Assembly: GCA_020446815.1 (NCBI GenBank)
Contig: JAGRDY010000031.1
Span: 105,362-169,361 of the forward strand
Length of the DNA stretch: 64,000 nucleotides
Reading direction: 5' to 3'
Source: Paracoccaceae bacterium
Lineage (GTDB): Bacteria; Pseudomonadota; Alphaproteobacteria; Rhodobacterales; Rhodobacteraceae
Within the stretch, counting starts at the first letter, position 1, and the number at the start of each line of letters is the position of its first letter. The notes beneath the pieces are model-generated. The model searched no databases. It worked only from the letters and a program-made list of their open reading frames with translations, and was not told the origin of the DNA. This document shows positions 39,872-48,572 of the stretch, in pieces. The position numbers and the translations under genes are program-made.

Positions 39872-39946
39872 TTTATACAGATCGAACAATATCGGGCGCC
39901 GAAGAAATCATGGCTGCCCATTTTTTGTAAAAAACGGAGAACGGAT

Positions 39947-40360
39947 ATGGCTGCCCAGAACGGCAAGGACCTTCTGATCAAGCTCGACCTGACCGGTGGC
40001 GGGCTTTTTACGACGATCGCCGGGCTGCGCGCGACGCGCATCAGCTTCAACGCGGAAACCGTGGATGTCACATCGCTTGAAAGTCAGGGCGGATGGCGCG
40101 AATTGCTGGGCGGCGCGGGGGTGCGTTCTGCCAGTGTCTCGGGGTCGGGCGTCTTTGTGGATTCGAGCACCGACGATCGGGCGCGGCAGATTTTCTTTGC
40201 CGGAACGGTGGAGGCCTTTCAGGTGATCATTCCGGATTTCGGCATCGTCGAAGGGCCGTTCCAGATCACGTCGATCGAATACGCGGGCAGCTTCAACGGT
40301 GAGGCGACCTATGAACTGAGCCTGGCTTCGGCGGGTGCGCTGACATTCACGGCGATCTGA
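39947..40360 (+). CDS. GTA g9, major tail (tube) protein, TP901-1 family
   Basis: 137 aa; GGAG lies upstream of ATG 39947. TP901-1-type tail protein features: GKDLLIKLDLTGGGLFTTIAGLR, NAETVDVTSLESQGGWRELL, and a beta-rich C-terminus ending ASAGALTFTAI. Hexameric rings stack to form the short tail. The stop overlaps the g10 ATG (TGATG). Confidence 0.92.
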   Translation: MAAQNGKDLLIKLDLTGGGLFTTIAGLRATRISFNAETVDVTSLESQGGWRELLGGAGVRSASVSGSGVFVDSSTDDRARQIFFAGTVEAFQVIIPDFGIVEGPFQITSIEYAGSFNGEATYELSLASAGALTFTAI

Positions 40361-40680
40361 TGGGCAATCCCTGGGCGGGCGAAGTCGCGATCTGGCTCGA
40401 TGGCGAGCGCCGGATCGCCAAACTGACATTGGGCGCGCTGGCCGAACTGGAGGCCGAGTTGAAGACCGGCACGCTGATCGAACTTGCCGAGCGGTTCGAA
40501 TCGGGGCGGTTTTCGACGCGCGATGTGCTGTCGCTGATCGTGGCGGGGCTGCGGGGCGGCGGCTGGCAGGGCACGGCGGCCGATATGCAGACGGCCGAAA
40601 TCGGCGGCGGGCCGGTCGCGGCGGCAAGGGCGGCCGCGGAATTGCTGGCGCGGGCCTTCGCAATACCGGAGCCGCGGTGA
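40360..40680 (+). CDS. GTA g10, tail assembly chaperone-like protein
   Basis: 106 aa. NPWAGEVAIWLDGERRIAKLTLGALAELEAELKTGTLIELAERFESG matches the gene-transfer-agent family (Phage_TAC_11). As with other tail chaperones it precedes the tape-measure gene and probably coats it before tail assembly. Overlaps g9 and the next gene (GTGA). Confidence 0.88.
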   Translation: MGNPWAGEVAIWLDGERRIAKLTLGALAELEAELKTGTLIELAERFESGRFSTRDVLSLIVAGLRGGGWQGTAADMQTAEIGGGPVAAARAAAELLARAFAIPEPR

Positions 40681-40940
40681 GCGGCATTGACTGGCCGGGG
40701 CTGCTGCGGGCGGGGCTTGGCGGGCTTGGGCTCCGACCCGCGCAGTTCTGGGCGCTGACGCCGGCGGAACTGGCCTTGATGCTGGGCAATCCAAAGGCCG
40801 TGCCGCCGATGAACCGCGCGCGTCTGGAAGAGATGGCGCGGGCATGGCCGGACGGGGAAATAGGGCCGGACGGGGAAATGGGGCGGGACAAGGAAATGGG
40901 AAAGCGAAATGGCGATAACCGACGGGATCGACGGGATTGA
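40677..40940 (+). CDS. GTA g10.1, small tail assembly protein (rcc01693-like)
   Basis: 87 aa starting GTG 40677. IDWPGLLRAGLGGLGLRPAQFWALTPAELALMLG is typical of the TIGR02216/Phage_TAC_6 family found in all RcGTA clusters. The tail carries an imperfect repeat (PDGEIG, PDGEMG, RDKEMG) encoded by repeated GGACGGGGAAAT-like DNA at about 40850-40900. The last 32 bp overlap g11, so the C-terminus may be partly an artefact of a lost earlier stop. Confidence 0.82.
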   Translation: MSGIDWPGLLRAGLGGLGLRPAQFWALTPAELALMLGNPKAVPPMNRARLEEMARAWPDGEIGPDGEMGRDKEMGKRNGDNRRDRRD

Positions 40941-41580
40941 CGGCCTGGCCGCACAGGCAGCGGCGCTGGAGACCAATTTGGGCGGTGCGCAGGCAATGGC
41001 GGCGGCATTCGATGCCGAACTGCTGCGGATGCGCGAGAGCATGATTTTTACCGGGCGCGAAGTGAACACGTTGTCGGGCAATATCGGGCAAGGCTTGCGA
41101 CGTGCCTTCGACGGGTTGATCTTTGACGGGATGAAACTGTCGGACGCGCTGAAAAATGTTGCGCGATCCATGGCGGACAGTGTTTTCAATATCGCCCTGC
41201 AACCGATCCAAAATGCCGTCGGCGGCGCGGTGGCCTCGGGGCTGACGAACCTGCTGGGCGGGATGTTTCCTTTTGAAAAGGGCGGTGGTTTTTCGCAAGG
41301 CCGGGTGATGCCTTTCGCGCGCGGCGGCGTCGTTTCCTCGCCCACGGCGTTTGCGATGCGCGGCGGGCGCGGGTTGATGGGCGAGGCGGGACCGGAGGCG
41401 ATCATGCCGCTGGCGCGCGGCGCCGATGGCCGGCTGGGGGTGCAGACCACGGGCGGCGGGCGCGCGATCAATATCGTCATGAACGTGAACACGCCCGATG
41501 TTCAGGGTTTTGCGCGCAGCCAAAGCCAGATCGCAGCACAGATGGCCCGCGCCCTGTCGCGTGGCGAGCGCAACAGGTGA
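40909..41580 (+). CDS. GTA g11, tail tape measure protein
   Basis: 223 aa, short for a tape measure and so consistent with the short tails of GTAs. ETNLGGAQAMAAAFDAELLRMRESMIFTGREVNTL is a helical first part; LKNVARSMADSVFNIALQPIQNAVGGAVASGLTNLLGG is hydrophobic and membrane-active-like; the Gly-rich end (FEKGGGFSQGRVMPFARGGVV ... GEAGPEAIMPLARG) is typical of tape-measure C-termini. Confidence 0.9.
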   Translation: MAITDGIDGIDGLAAQAAALETNLGGAQAMAAAFDAELLRMRESMIFTGREVNTLSGNIGQGLRRAFDGLIFDGMKLSDALKNVARSMADSVFNIALQPIQNAVGGAVASGLTNLLGGMFPFEKGGGFSQGRVMPFARGGVVSSPTAFAMRGGRGLMGEAGPEAIMPLARGADGRLGVQTTGGGRAINIVMNVNTPDVQGFARSQSQIAAQMARALSRGERNR

Positions 41581-41589
41581 GGAGCGGCA

Positions 41590-42222
41590 ATGTCATTTCA
41601 CGAAGTCAGATTTCCCGCGAATTTGAGCTTTGGCTCGGTTGGCGGGCCGGAGCGGCGCACCGAAGTCGTGACCCTGACCAGTGGGTTTGAGGAAAGAAAC
41701 ACCCCCTGGGCGCAATCGCGTCGGCGCTATGACGCGGGCGTGGGGTTGCGCAGCCTGGATGATGTGGCCGCGCTCATCGCCTTTTTCGAGGCGCGCAAGG
41801 GACAGTTGTTCGGATTTCGCTGGAAGGATTGGGCCGATTACAAATCCGGCTTGCCGTCGAGGGATGTGACCTTTGAAGATCAGCCGATCGCGATCGGGGA
41901 TGGCAGCAGAACCGATTTCCAGCTTGTCAAGACCTACAATTCCGGCGGTGCGTCGCAAATTCGCGCGATCACCAAGCCTGTCGCGGGAACCGTCAAGGTG
42001 GGGTTGCAGGGGGACGAACTGGCCGAAGGGGTGCATTTCAACGTCGATACAGGGACCGGCATCGTCAGTTTTGTCAGCCCGCCTGCCGCGGACGAGCGGG
42101 TTACGGCGGGGTTCGAGTTTGATGTTCCGGTGCGTTTCGACACCGACAGAATCCAGGTTTCTGTCGCGTCGTTCCAGGCCGGCGACGTACCCAATGTGTC
42201 GGTTGTCGAGGTTCGGCTGTGA
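41590..42222 (+). CDS. GTA g12, distal tail protein (DUF2460)
   Basis: 210 aa. DUF2460 pattern: FHEVRFPANLSFGSVGGPERRTEVVTLTSGFEERN, ARKGQLFGFRWKDWADYKSG. Forms the ring linking tail tube to the hub. GGAGCGGCA precedes the ATG; the stop overlaps g13 (GTGA). Confidence 0.92.
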   Translation: MSFHEVRFPANLSFGSVGGPERRTEVVTLTSGFEERNTPWAQSRRRYDAGVGLRSLDDVAALIAFFEARKGQLFGFRWKDWADYKSGLPSRDVTFEDQPIAIGDGSRTDFQLVKTYNSGGASQIRAITKPVAGTVKVGLQGDELAEGVHFNVDTGTGIVSFVSPPAADERVTAGFEFDVPVRFDTDRIQVSVASFQAGDVPNVSVVEVRL

Positions 42223-43109
42223 AGGGGTTTGCGCAAGATCTGAAAGCGCATCTGGCGTCGGGAGCGACAACATTGGCCAGGGCATTCGTCGTGACGCGGC
42301 GCGATGGGGTGGTTTTGGGTTTTACCGACCACGACCGCGATCTGAGCTTTGACGGAATTACCTTTCGCGCCGATTCCGGGTTGACGGCCAAGGCCTTGCA
42401 GCAGGCGACCGGGCTGGCGGTCGACAATACCGAGGCCTTTGGCGCGCTGCGTTCCGACGCTATCTGCGAGGCCGATATTCTGGCCGGGCGTTACGATGGG
42501 GCAGAGGTCCAGGGCTGGCTGGTGAACTGGGCCGATGTGGCCATGCGTGTCTTGCAGTTTCGCGGCACCTTAGGCGAAATCACCCGGTCAGCCGGGTCGT
42601 TTACCGCGGAAATGCGCGGATTGACAGAAGCGCTGAACCGGCCGCAGGGGCGTATCTATCATGCGCGGTGTTCGGCGGTCCTGGGTGACGATGCTTGCCG
42701 GTTCGATCTGAATCAGGCGGGTTACCGTGACGAGCGGCCCGTCGAGCAGGTCGCGGACGGGCGGGTCTTTCGCTTTGGCGATTTTTCGGGCTTTGACGAC
42801 CGCTGGTTCGAAAAGGGCCGTCTTTCGGTGCTGAACGGAAAGGCCGCCGGTTTGAGCGGGACAATCAAGAATGATCGGTTGCGGAGCGCTACGGGGCGCG
42901 AGGTCGAGCTGTGGCAGGAATTGCGGACAGCGCCCGCGCCGGGGGATCTGGTGCGCATCGAGGCGGGGTGTGACCGGCGCAGCGAAACCTGCCGGTTGAA
43001 ATTCGCCAATCTGCTGAACTTTCAGGGGTTTCCGGACATTCCGGGTGAGGATTGGCTGATGTCCTATCCGGTCGGCGCGTCGCGCAACGATGGCGGAAGC
43101 CGTCGTTGA
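42219..43109 (+). CDS. GTA g13, baseplate hub protein (DUF2163) with four-cysteine site
   Basis: 296 aa starting GTG 42219. DUF2163/hub sequence: FVVTRRDGVVLGFTDHDRDLSFDG. Cysteines Cys151 and Cys160 (HARCSAVLGDDACRF) plus Cys251 and Cys258 (EAGCDRRSETCRL) match the arrangement that holds an iron-sulfur cluster in the R. capsulatus GTA hub structure (recalled literature). The stop overlaps the TTG start of g14. Confidence 0.92.
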   Translation: MKGFAQDLKAHLASGATTLARAFVVTRRDGVVLGFTDHDRDLSFDGITFRADSGLTAKALQQATGLAVDNTEAFGALRSDAICEADILAGRYDGAEVQGWLVNWADVAMRVLQFRGTLGEITRSAGSFTAEMRGLTEALNRPQGRIYHARCSAVLGDDACRFDLNQAGYRDERPVEQVADGRVFRFGDFSGFDDRWFEKGRLSVLNGKAAGLSGTIKNDRLRSATGREVELWQELRTAPAPGDLVRIEAGCDRRSETCRLKFANLLNFQGFPDIPGEDWLMSYPVGASRNDGGSRR

Positions 43110-43543
43110 GCGGGCCAAGCGCGGAGCGTGCCGTTGCCATTGCGCGGGGCTGGATCGGGACGCCGTATCAGCATCAGGCGTCGCAAAAGGGTGCCGGTGC
43201 GGATTGCCTGGGCTTGTTGCGCGGTGTCTGGCGCGAGCTTTATGGCCGCGAACCCGAACCTGTTCCCGCCTATACGCAGGACTGGTCCGAACCCGAGGGT
43301 GCGGAGCGATTGTGGCAGGCCGCGGCGCGGCATCTGATGACCTGCCACGGGGCTGTCGTCGAAGCCGGGCAGGTCCTGCTTTTTCGCATGCGTCCGGGCG
43401 CGGTGGCAAAACATGTCGGGCTTGTGGCGCGGCAAACGGGCGGGATGACGTTCATTCACGCCTATAGCGGGCACGGCGTGGTTGAAAGCCCGCTTTCGGC
43501 GCCCTGGCTTCGCCGCGTCGTGGCGCGGTTCGAATTTCCCTGA
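43106..43543 (+). CDS. GTA g14, NlpC/P60 cell-wall peptidase
   Basis: 145 aa if started at TTG 43106, which overlaps the g13 stop (TTGA); upstream open codons to 43052 are inside g13. Catalytic Cys34 in GAGADCLGLLRG and His103 in VAKHVGLVARQ are intact. RGWIGTPYQHQASQKG is the typical N-terminus. It would cut peptidoglycan peptides of the recipient cell during DNA entry. Confidence 0.92.
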   Translation: MSGPSAERAVAIARGWIGTPYQHQASQKGAGADCLGLLRGVWRELYGREPEPVPAYTQDWSEPEGAERLWQAAARHLMTCHGAVVEAGQVLLFRMRPGAVAKHVGLVARQTGGMTFIHAYSGHGVVESPLSAPWLRRVVARFEFP

Positions 43544-43555
43544 AGGAGGGTCGGG

Positions 43556-46500
43556 ATGGCGACCATTTTGCTTTCGGCTGCCGGATCGGCGATTGGCGCC
43601 GGTTTCGGCGGATCGGTTCTGGGCCTGTCCGGTGCGGTCATCGGGCGGGCGGTCGGCGCGACACTGGGGCGGGTCATTGACCAGCGGCTGTTGGGGCCCG
43701 GTGCGCGACCGGTAGAAACGGGGCGTGTCGACCGGTTCAGGCTGACCGGGGCCAGCGAGGGAGCGCCGGTGGGGCAGGTCTGGGGGCGGATGCGCGTTTC
43801 CGGGCAGGTCATCTGGGCATCGCGCTTTCTGGAAACGGCGACAACCACGGGCGGTGGCGGCAAGGGCAGCCCCCGGCAACCGAGCGTAACCGAATATTCA
43901 TATTCGGTGAATTTGGCGATTGCGCTGTGCGAAGGGGAGATTACCCGAGTGGGGCGCATCTGGGCGGATGGTGTGGAGCTTGCCCGCGACGAGGTCATGA
44001 TGCGCGTTTACACCGGATCGCCCGACCAGTTGCCCGACCCCAAGATGGAAGCGGTTGACGGCGCGGGGCAGGTTCCGGGATACCGCGGCATTGCCTATGT
44101 GGTGTTCGAAGACCTGGCGCTGGGGCCGTTCGGCAATCGAGTGCCGCAGTTCAGCTTCGAGGTGGTCCGCCCGGCACAGGGCCAAGTGGTTGATGCCGTA
44201 ACCGATCTGTCGCACGGGGTGAGCGGCGTTGCCCTTGTTCCCGGTACGGGGGAATATGCGCTGGCCACGACGCCGGTGCATTTCAACACCGGTGTGGGGC
44301 AGAACCTTTCCGCCAACATCCATACGCCGGGCGGCCAGTCCGACGCGCAGGTATCGCTGGAAAACCTGCGAGAGGAGCTGCCTGCCTGCCGCTCTGTCGC
44401 GCTTGTGGTTTCGTGGTTCGGGGATGATCTGCGCTGCGCGAATTGTACGCTGCGGCCCAAGGTGGAAGACAGTTCGCTGGACGGGGTCGGAATGCCCTGG
44501 ACATCGGGGGGTATCGGGCGCGCGGCGGCCGATGAGGTGGCACGGGTTTCGGGCCGGCCGGTCTATGGCGGCACACCTGCGGATGCGTCGATCATCGAGG
44601 CGCTGGAGGCGTTGCGCGCCGACGGCAAGGAGGTGGTGTTTTACCCCTTCATCCTGATGGCGCAATTGGCGGCCAACGGGTTGCCGGACCCATGGACCGG
44701 TGCGGCCGATCAGCCGGCCTTGCCCTGGCGGGGGCGCATCACGCTGTCGGGCGCGCCCGGCCAGCCTGGTTCGCCCGACAGATCCCCGGCCGCCGAAGCG
44801 GAGGTTGCGCAGTTCTTTGGATCTGCGCAGGCATCGGATTTTGCGGTGGCGGGCGGAAGTGTCAGCTACGCCGGCCCCGCCGAGTGGTCCTACCGGCGGT
44901 TCATTCTGCACTATGCGCATCTTTGCGCGGCGGCGGGCGGAGTGGCGGCGTTCTGCATCGGTTCGGAGATGCGCGGATTGACACAGATTCGCGGCGCCGG
45001 TGACAGTTTTCCGGCGGTGGCGGCGCTGCGGGCGCTGGCGGCGGAAGTGCGGGGGATTCTCGGGGCCGGCACGAAGATCGGATATGCCGCCGATTGGTCC
45101 GAATATTATGGCTATGCGGACAATTCCGGCAATTTCTACTATCACCTCGACCCGCTCTGGGCCGACGCCAATATCGACTTCATCGGTATTGACAACTACA
45201 TGCCGCTTTCGGACTGGCGCGACGGCCTGGATCATGCCGACGCCCATTGGGGGTCGCTTTACGATATCGGGTATCTGCAGGCCAATATCGAAGGCGGAGA
45301 GGGCTATGACTGGTTCTATTCGAGCCCGGCCCACAGGGATGCACAGATCCGCACGCCGATCGCCGACAGCGCTTATGGCGAGGATTGGGTGTTTCGCGTC
45401 AAGGACATCCGCAACTGGTGGCGCAATCCGCATCACGATCGGACAGGCGGCGTCAGATCCCTGAACCCAAGTGTCTGGGTGCCGCAATCCAAGCCGATCT
45501 GGTTCACCGAATTCGGGTGCGCGGCCATCGACAAGGGGGCCAACGAGCCAAACAGGTTCCTTGATCCGAAATCATCGGAATCTTTGTTGCCAGCCTATTC
45601 GGACGGGCGCCGTGATGATCTGATGCAGATGCAGTATTTGCGGGCGGTGGTCGATTACTGGCGTGACGCGGCGAATAACCCGGTATCGGCGATTTACGGC
45701 GGGCCGATGGTCGATATGGAGCGTGCCCATGTCTGGGCGTGGGATGCGCGCCCCTTTCCACAATTTCCCAACAATTCAGATTTGTGGTCCGACGCTGCGA
45801 ACTATGCGCGCGGGCACTGGATCAGCGGACGGGCAACGGCGCAACCTTTGGCGAGCGTTGTCGCCGAGATCTGCGCGCGCGCCGGGATGACCGATATCGA
45901 TGTTTCGGGGCTGTTCGGTGTTGTGCGGGGGTATGCCGTATCCGACAACGGGACCGCGCGAGCGGCATTGCAACCGCTGATGATCGCCTATGGGTTCGAG
46001 GCGCTGGAAAGAAACGGTGTGCTGGTTTTCCAGATGCGTGACGGGATTGCCAATGTGACCGTGGATGCCGGTCAGCTCGCGGTTGGTGATCAGACCGATG
46101 GCTGGATAGAGACGACGCGCGCGACAGAGGCCGAAATCGCCGGGCGCATCCGGTTGAGCTATGTGGAATCGGAAGGGTCGTACGAGGCCCGCACCGTCGA
46201 GGCGATATTTCCGGATGAAAGGACGGCCGGGGTGGCGCAATCCGAATTGGCGCTGGCGCTGACGCGGTCGGAGGGCCAGCGGATCGTGGAGCGGTGGCTG
46301 AGCGAATCGCGCATTGCGCGTGATGGCGCGCGGTTTGCCTTGCCCCCGTCACTGGCGCATCTCGGGGCGGGCGATGTGGTGGCGCTGGGCGATGCAGGTT
46401 CGGCCGGGTGCTTTCGCATTGACAGGATGGAGCAGGCAGGGGCCATTTCGGTCGAGGCCGTCCGTGTGGAACCGGCGGTCTACGAGCCGTCCGACGAAGC

Positions 46501-47473
46501 GGAGGAGCGGGTGACGCCGCGCGATTTTGTTCCACCGGTTCCGGTCTTTGCGTTGTTCATGGATCTGCCGCTTATGACCGGTCAGGAAGTGCCGCATCAG
46601 CCGCATCTTGCGGTCACGGCAACCCCCTGGCCGGGGTCGGTCGCGGTTTATTCCTCGGATCAGGACGCGGGCTATCGGCTCAACAGCCTCATCCCGGCGG
46701 GCGCGGTGATCGGCCAGAGCCAGAGCGTGCTTGACAAGGCCCTGCCGGGCGTCTGGGACCGGGGTGCTGCGTTGCGGGTCAAGCTGGCGCGTGGCGCTTT
46801 GTCGTCGGAAGGACCGGATCGCATCCTGAACGGCGCCAATCTCATGGCGATCGGTGACGGCTCATCGGATCGCTTGGAGCTTTTCCAATTCGCCAGCGCG
46901 ACATTGGCCGGCCCCGATACCTACGATCTGTCCATGCGGTTGCGCGGGCAGGCCGGGACCGATGCGGTGATGCCGGATCAATGGCCGGCGGGCAGCTATG
47001 TGGTTCTGATGAACGGGGCGGCGACGCAGATTTCGCTTGCCGCGTCGGAGCGGGATCTGGCGCGCCATTACCGGATCGGACCGTCCCGGCGCGGCTATGA
47101 TGATGCGTCGTATCTGCATCGGACCGAAGCTTTTTCGGGAATTGGCCTTCGGCCGTTCTCGCCGGTTCATCCGCGCGCCATGCGGCAGGTTTCGGGGGAT
47201 TTGACGCTGAGCTGGGTTCGGCGGAGCCGGATCGACGGCGATAGCTGGTCGTCGGTCGACGTGCCTTTGGCAGAAAGCCGCGAAACCTATCTGCTGCGCG
47301 TCGTTCAGGCGGGGGCGGTGTTGCGCGAAACATCGGTTGCCCAGCCGTTCTGGACCTATGCCGATGCGCAGCAAGTGGCGGATGCTGTCGCCGCGCCTTT
47401 TGAAATTCACATAGCCCAGATGTCGGACGTCTTCGGCGCCGGGCCCTTTGCGAGGATCACGATCAATGTCTAA
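43556..47473 (+). CDS. GTA g15, tail tip/host-specificity megaprotein with TIM-barrel domain
   Basis: 1305 aa, central tail-fibre or hub extension. Hydrophobic Gly-rich start (ATILLSAAGSAIGAGFGGSVLGLSGAVIG), tail-protein domains to about residue 430, then the GTA TIM-barrel-like domain (about 440-740; KIGYAADWSEYYGYADNSG, FIGIDNYMPLSDW, PIWFTEFGCAAIDKG). Next come phage tail/fibronectin-like regions and a C-terminal rcc01698-type domain. The barrel resembles glycoside hydrolases and may bind or cut surface glycans. AAGGAGGG precedes the ATG. Full length, no frameshift. Confidence 0.94.
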   Translation: MATILLSAAGSAIGAGFGGSVLGLSGAVIGRAVGATLGRVIDQRLLGPGARPVETGRVDRFRLTGASEGAPVGQVWGRMRVSGQVIWASRFLETATTTGGGGKGSPRQPSVTEYSYSVNLAIALCEGEITRVGRIWADGVELARDEVMMRVYTGSPDQLPDPKMEAVDGAGQVPGYRGIAYVVFEDLALGPFGNRVPQFSFEVVRPAQGQVVDAVTDLSHGVSGVALVPGTGEYALATTPVHFNTGVGQNLSANIHTPGGQSDAQVSLENLREELPACRSVALVVSWFGDDLRCANCTLRPKVEDSSLDGVGMPWTSGGIGRAAADEVARVSGRPVYGGTPADASIIEALEALRADGKEVVFYPFILMAQLAANGLPDPWTGAADQPALPWRGRITLSGAPGQPGSPDRSPAAEAEVAQFFGSAQASDFAVAGGSVSYAGPAEWSYRRFILHYAHLCAAAGGVAAFCIGSEMRGLTQIRGAGDSFPAVAALRALAAEVRGILGAGTKIGYAADWSEYYGYADNSGNFYYHLDPLWADANIDFIGIDNYMPLSDWRDGLDHADAHWGSLYDIGYLQANIEGGEGYDWFYSSPAHRDAQIRTPIADSAYGEDWVFRVKDIRNWWRNPHHDRTGGVRSLNPSVWVPQSKPIWFTEFGCAAIDKGANEPNRFLDPKSSESLLPAYSDGRRDDLMQMQYLRAVVDYWRDAANNPVSAIYGGPMVDMERAHVWAWDARPFPQFPNNSDLWSDAANYARGHWISGRATAQPLASVVAEICARAGMTDIDVSGLFGVVRGYAVSDNGTARAALQPLMIAYGFEALERNGVLVFQMRDGIANVTVDAGQLAVGDQTDGWIETTRATEAEIAGRIRLSYVESEGSYEARTVEAIFPDERTAGVAQSELALALTRSEGQRIVERWLSESRIARDGARFALPPSLAHLGAGDVVALGDAGSAGCFRIDRMEQAGAISVEAVRVEPAVYEPSDEAEERVTPRDFVPPVPVFALFMDLPLMTGQEVPHQPHLAVTATPWPGSVAVYSSDQDAGYRLNSLIPAGAVIGQSQSVLDKALPGVWDRGAALRVKLARGALSSEGPDRILNGANLMAIGDGSSDRLELFQFASATLAGPDTYDLSMRLRGQAGTDAVMPDQWPAGSYVVLMNGAATQISLAASERDLARHYRIGPSRRGYDDASYLHRTEAFSGIGLRPFSPVHPRAMRQVSGDLTLSWVRRSRIDGDSWSSVDVPLAESRETYLLRVVQAGAVLRETSVAQPFWTYADAQQVADAVAAPFEIHIAQMSDVFGAGPFARITINV

Positions 47474-48176
47474 TACCAGCCGGCTCCGTCTTCCGCTCTT
47501 GCAGCCTGCGCAGGCGCAAAAGCATGTTACCGTGAACGAGGCCCTGACACGGCTGGACGGCATCGTGCAGCTTGCGCTGATTTCCAACAGCCTGGCGACG
47601 CCGCCTTTGGCGGTAATCGACGGCGCCTGCTATGGTGTGCCTTTCGGTGGCGTCAACGAATGGTCGGGCCACGATGGCGAGATTGCCATCGGCAGCAATG
47701 GCGGGTGGGACTTTGTCGTCGCGCAACGGGGCTGGCGGGCGGTGATTCTCGATCGGGGTGTGAGTGCGATTCATGACGGAACGGCCTGGCGCGAAGGGAT
47801 GGTGACACTGTCGCCGTTCAATGCCGGGCTGTCGTTCGGTGTGGCCGAGGCCGATCACGTCGTGGCCGCGGGGGCGGTATCGGCCACGGCGGCAATGATC
47901 CCTGCGAATTGCGTGGTCATTGGCGCGACGGCCCGGGTCATCGCGCCCATCAGCGGCACCCTGACCAGCTGGGCGCTGGGCAACCCCGGCGCGGTCGGCC
48001 GATTCGGGTCGGGGCTGGGATTGGGTGTCGGGGCCTGGGCACGCGGGGTTCTGGGCCAGCCGACCGCGTTTTATACGCCCGAGGTCATGCAACTGGATGC
48101 AGCAGGCGGCAATTTTGCCGGCGGTACGGTCAGAATCGCGGTTCACTATATGGAAATCGCCCTGCCGGACGCGTGA
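47466..48176 (+). CDS. GTA-associated DUF2793 protein (rcc01699-like)
   Basis: 236 aa starting MSNTSRLRLPLLQPAQAQKHVTVNEAL, the DUF2793 signature, overlapping g15 by 8 bp. A beta-rich C-terminal half follows (GVAEADHVVAAGAVSATAAMIPANCVVIGATARVI), as in tail-fibre or receptor-binding tips. It lies at the end of RcGTA clusters; the function is thought to be in attachment, not proved here. Confidence 0.87.
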   Translation: MSNTSRLRLPLLQPAQAQKHVTVNEALTRLDGIVQLALISNSLATPPLAVIDGACYGVPFGGVNEWSGHDGEIAIGSNGGWDFVVAQRGWRAVILDRGVSAIHDGTAWREGMVTLSPFNAGLSFGVAEADHVVAAGAVSATAAMIPANCVVIGATARVIAPISGTLTSWALGNPGAVGRFGSGLGLGVGAWARGVLGQPTAFYTPEVMQLDAAGGNFAGGTVRIAVHYMEIALPDA

Positions 48177-48478
48177 AGATGCGCACCGTTACCCATGGGG
48201 ATGTCGTGGCCGCAGCCTGTGCGGCCATGGCCACGTCTGAGCACGACAGACGCGCCTTTGTCCTTCGGTTGCTGGAACGGGCGCATGTCGCGGATATCTA
48301 CCGAAAACGCACCGGATGCGCCCACCCCCTGTGGGGTGATGGCACATTGATGGCGGTGGCGCGGCAAGGCCAGGCGGCGTTTTCGGAGCCCTTTTTATCC
48401 GATTCCGAGTATCTTGAAACGATTGCGACGGTCATTGACGCCTTGTTGTTCTGGCGGCAGCGGACGCATGCGGCCTGA
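48173..48478 (+). CDS. Small DUF7742-like protein at the end of the GTA cluster
   Basis: 101 aa from GTG 48173 (GTGA overlap with the previous stop) or 99 aa from ATG 48179. MRTVTHGDVVAAACAAMA and CAHPLWGDGTLMAVA resemble a small family I recall beside GTA genes in Rhodobacteraceae. Helical, no membrane segment. The coupling indicates it is the last gene of the GTA operon; its role is unknown. Confidence 0.75.
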   Translation: MKMRTVTHGDVVAAACAAMATSEHDRRAFVLRLLERAHVADIYRKRTGCAHPLWGDGTLMAVARQGQAAFSEPFLSDSEYLETIATVIDALLFWRQRTHAA

Positions 48479-48572
48479 CATTTTTGCGGCCTGACTTTTT
48501 GTGGCGCGCACTTCCGGTTTCGCCGGAAATTCTTATCTGATACCGTAGGGACGGATGTTGGAAGGATTTGTC

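Noticed and set aside
43520-43545. tRNA-like GGTTCGAATT motif
   Set aside because: It is the end of the g14 coding sequence (ARFEFP stop) and no acceptor or anticodon stems surround it. No tRNA was found in the window.
43898-45487. 529-codon minus-strand ORF opposite g15
   Set aside because: Antisense shadow of the tail-tip gene; no start signal or family motif.
33339-48478. Interpretation of the 15-kb region as an active prophage
   Set aside because: No integrase, repressor, replication or attachment-site signs were seen, and the gene order is that of RcGTA. It is better explained as a gene transfer agent.
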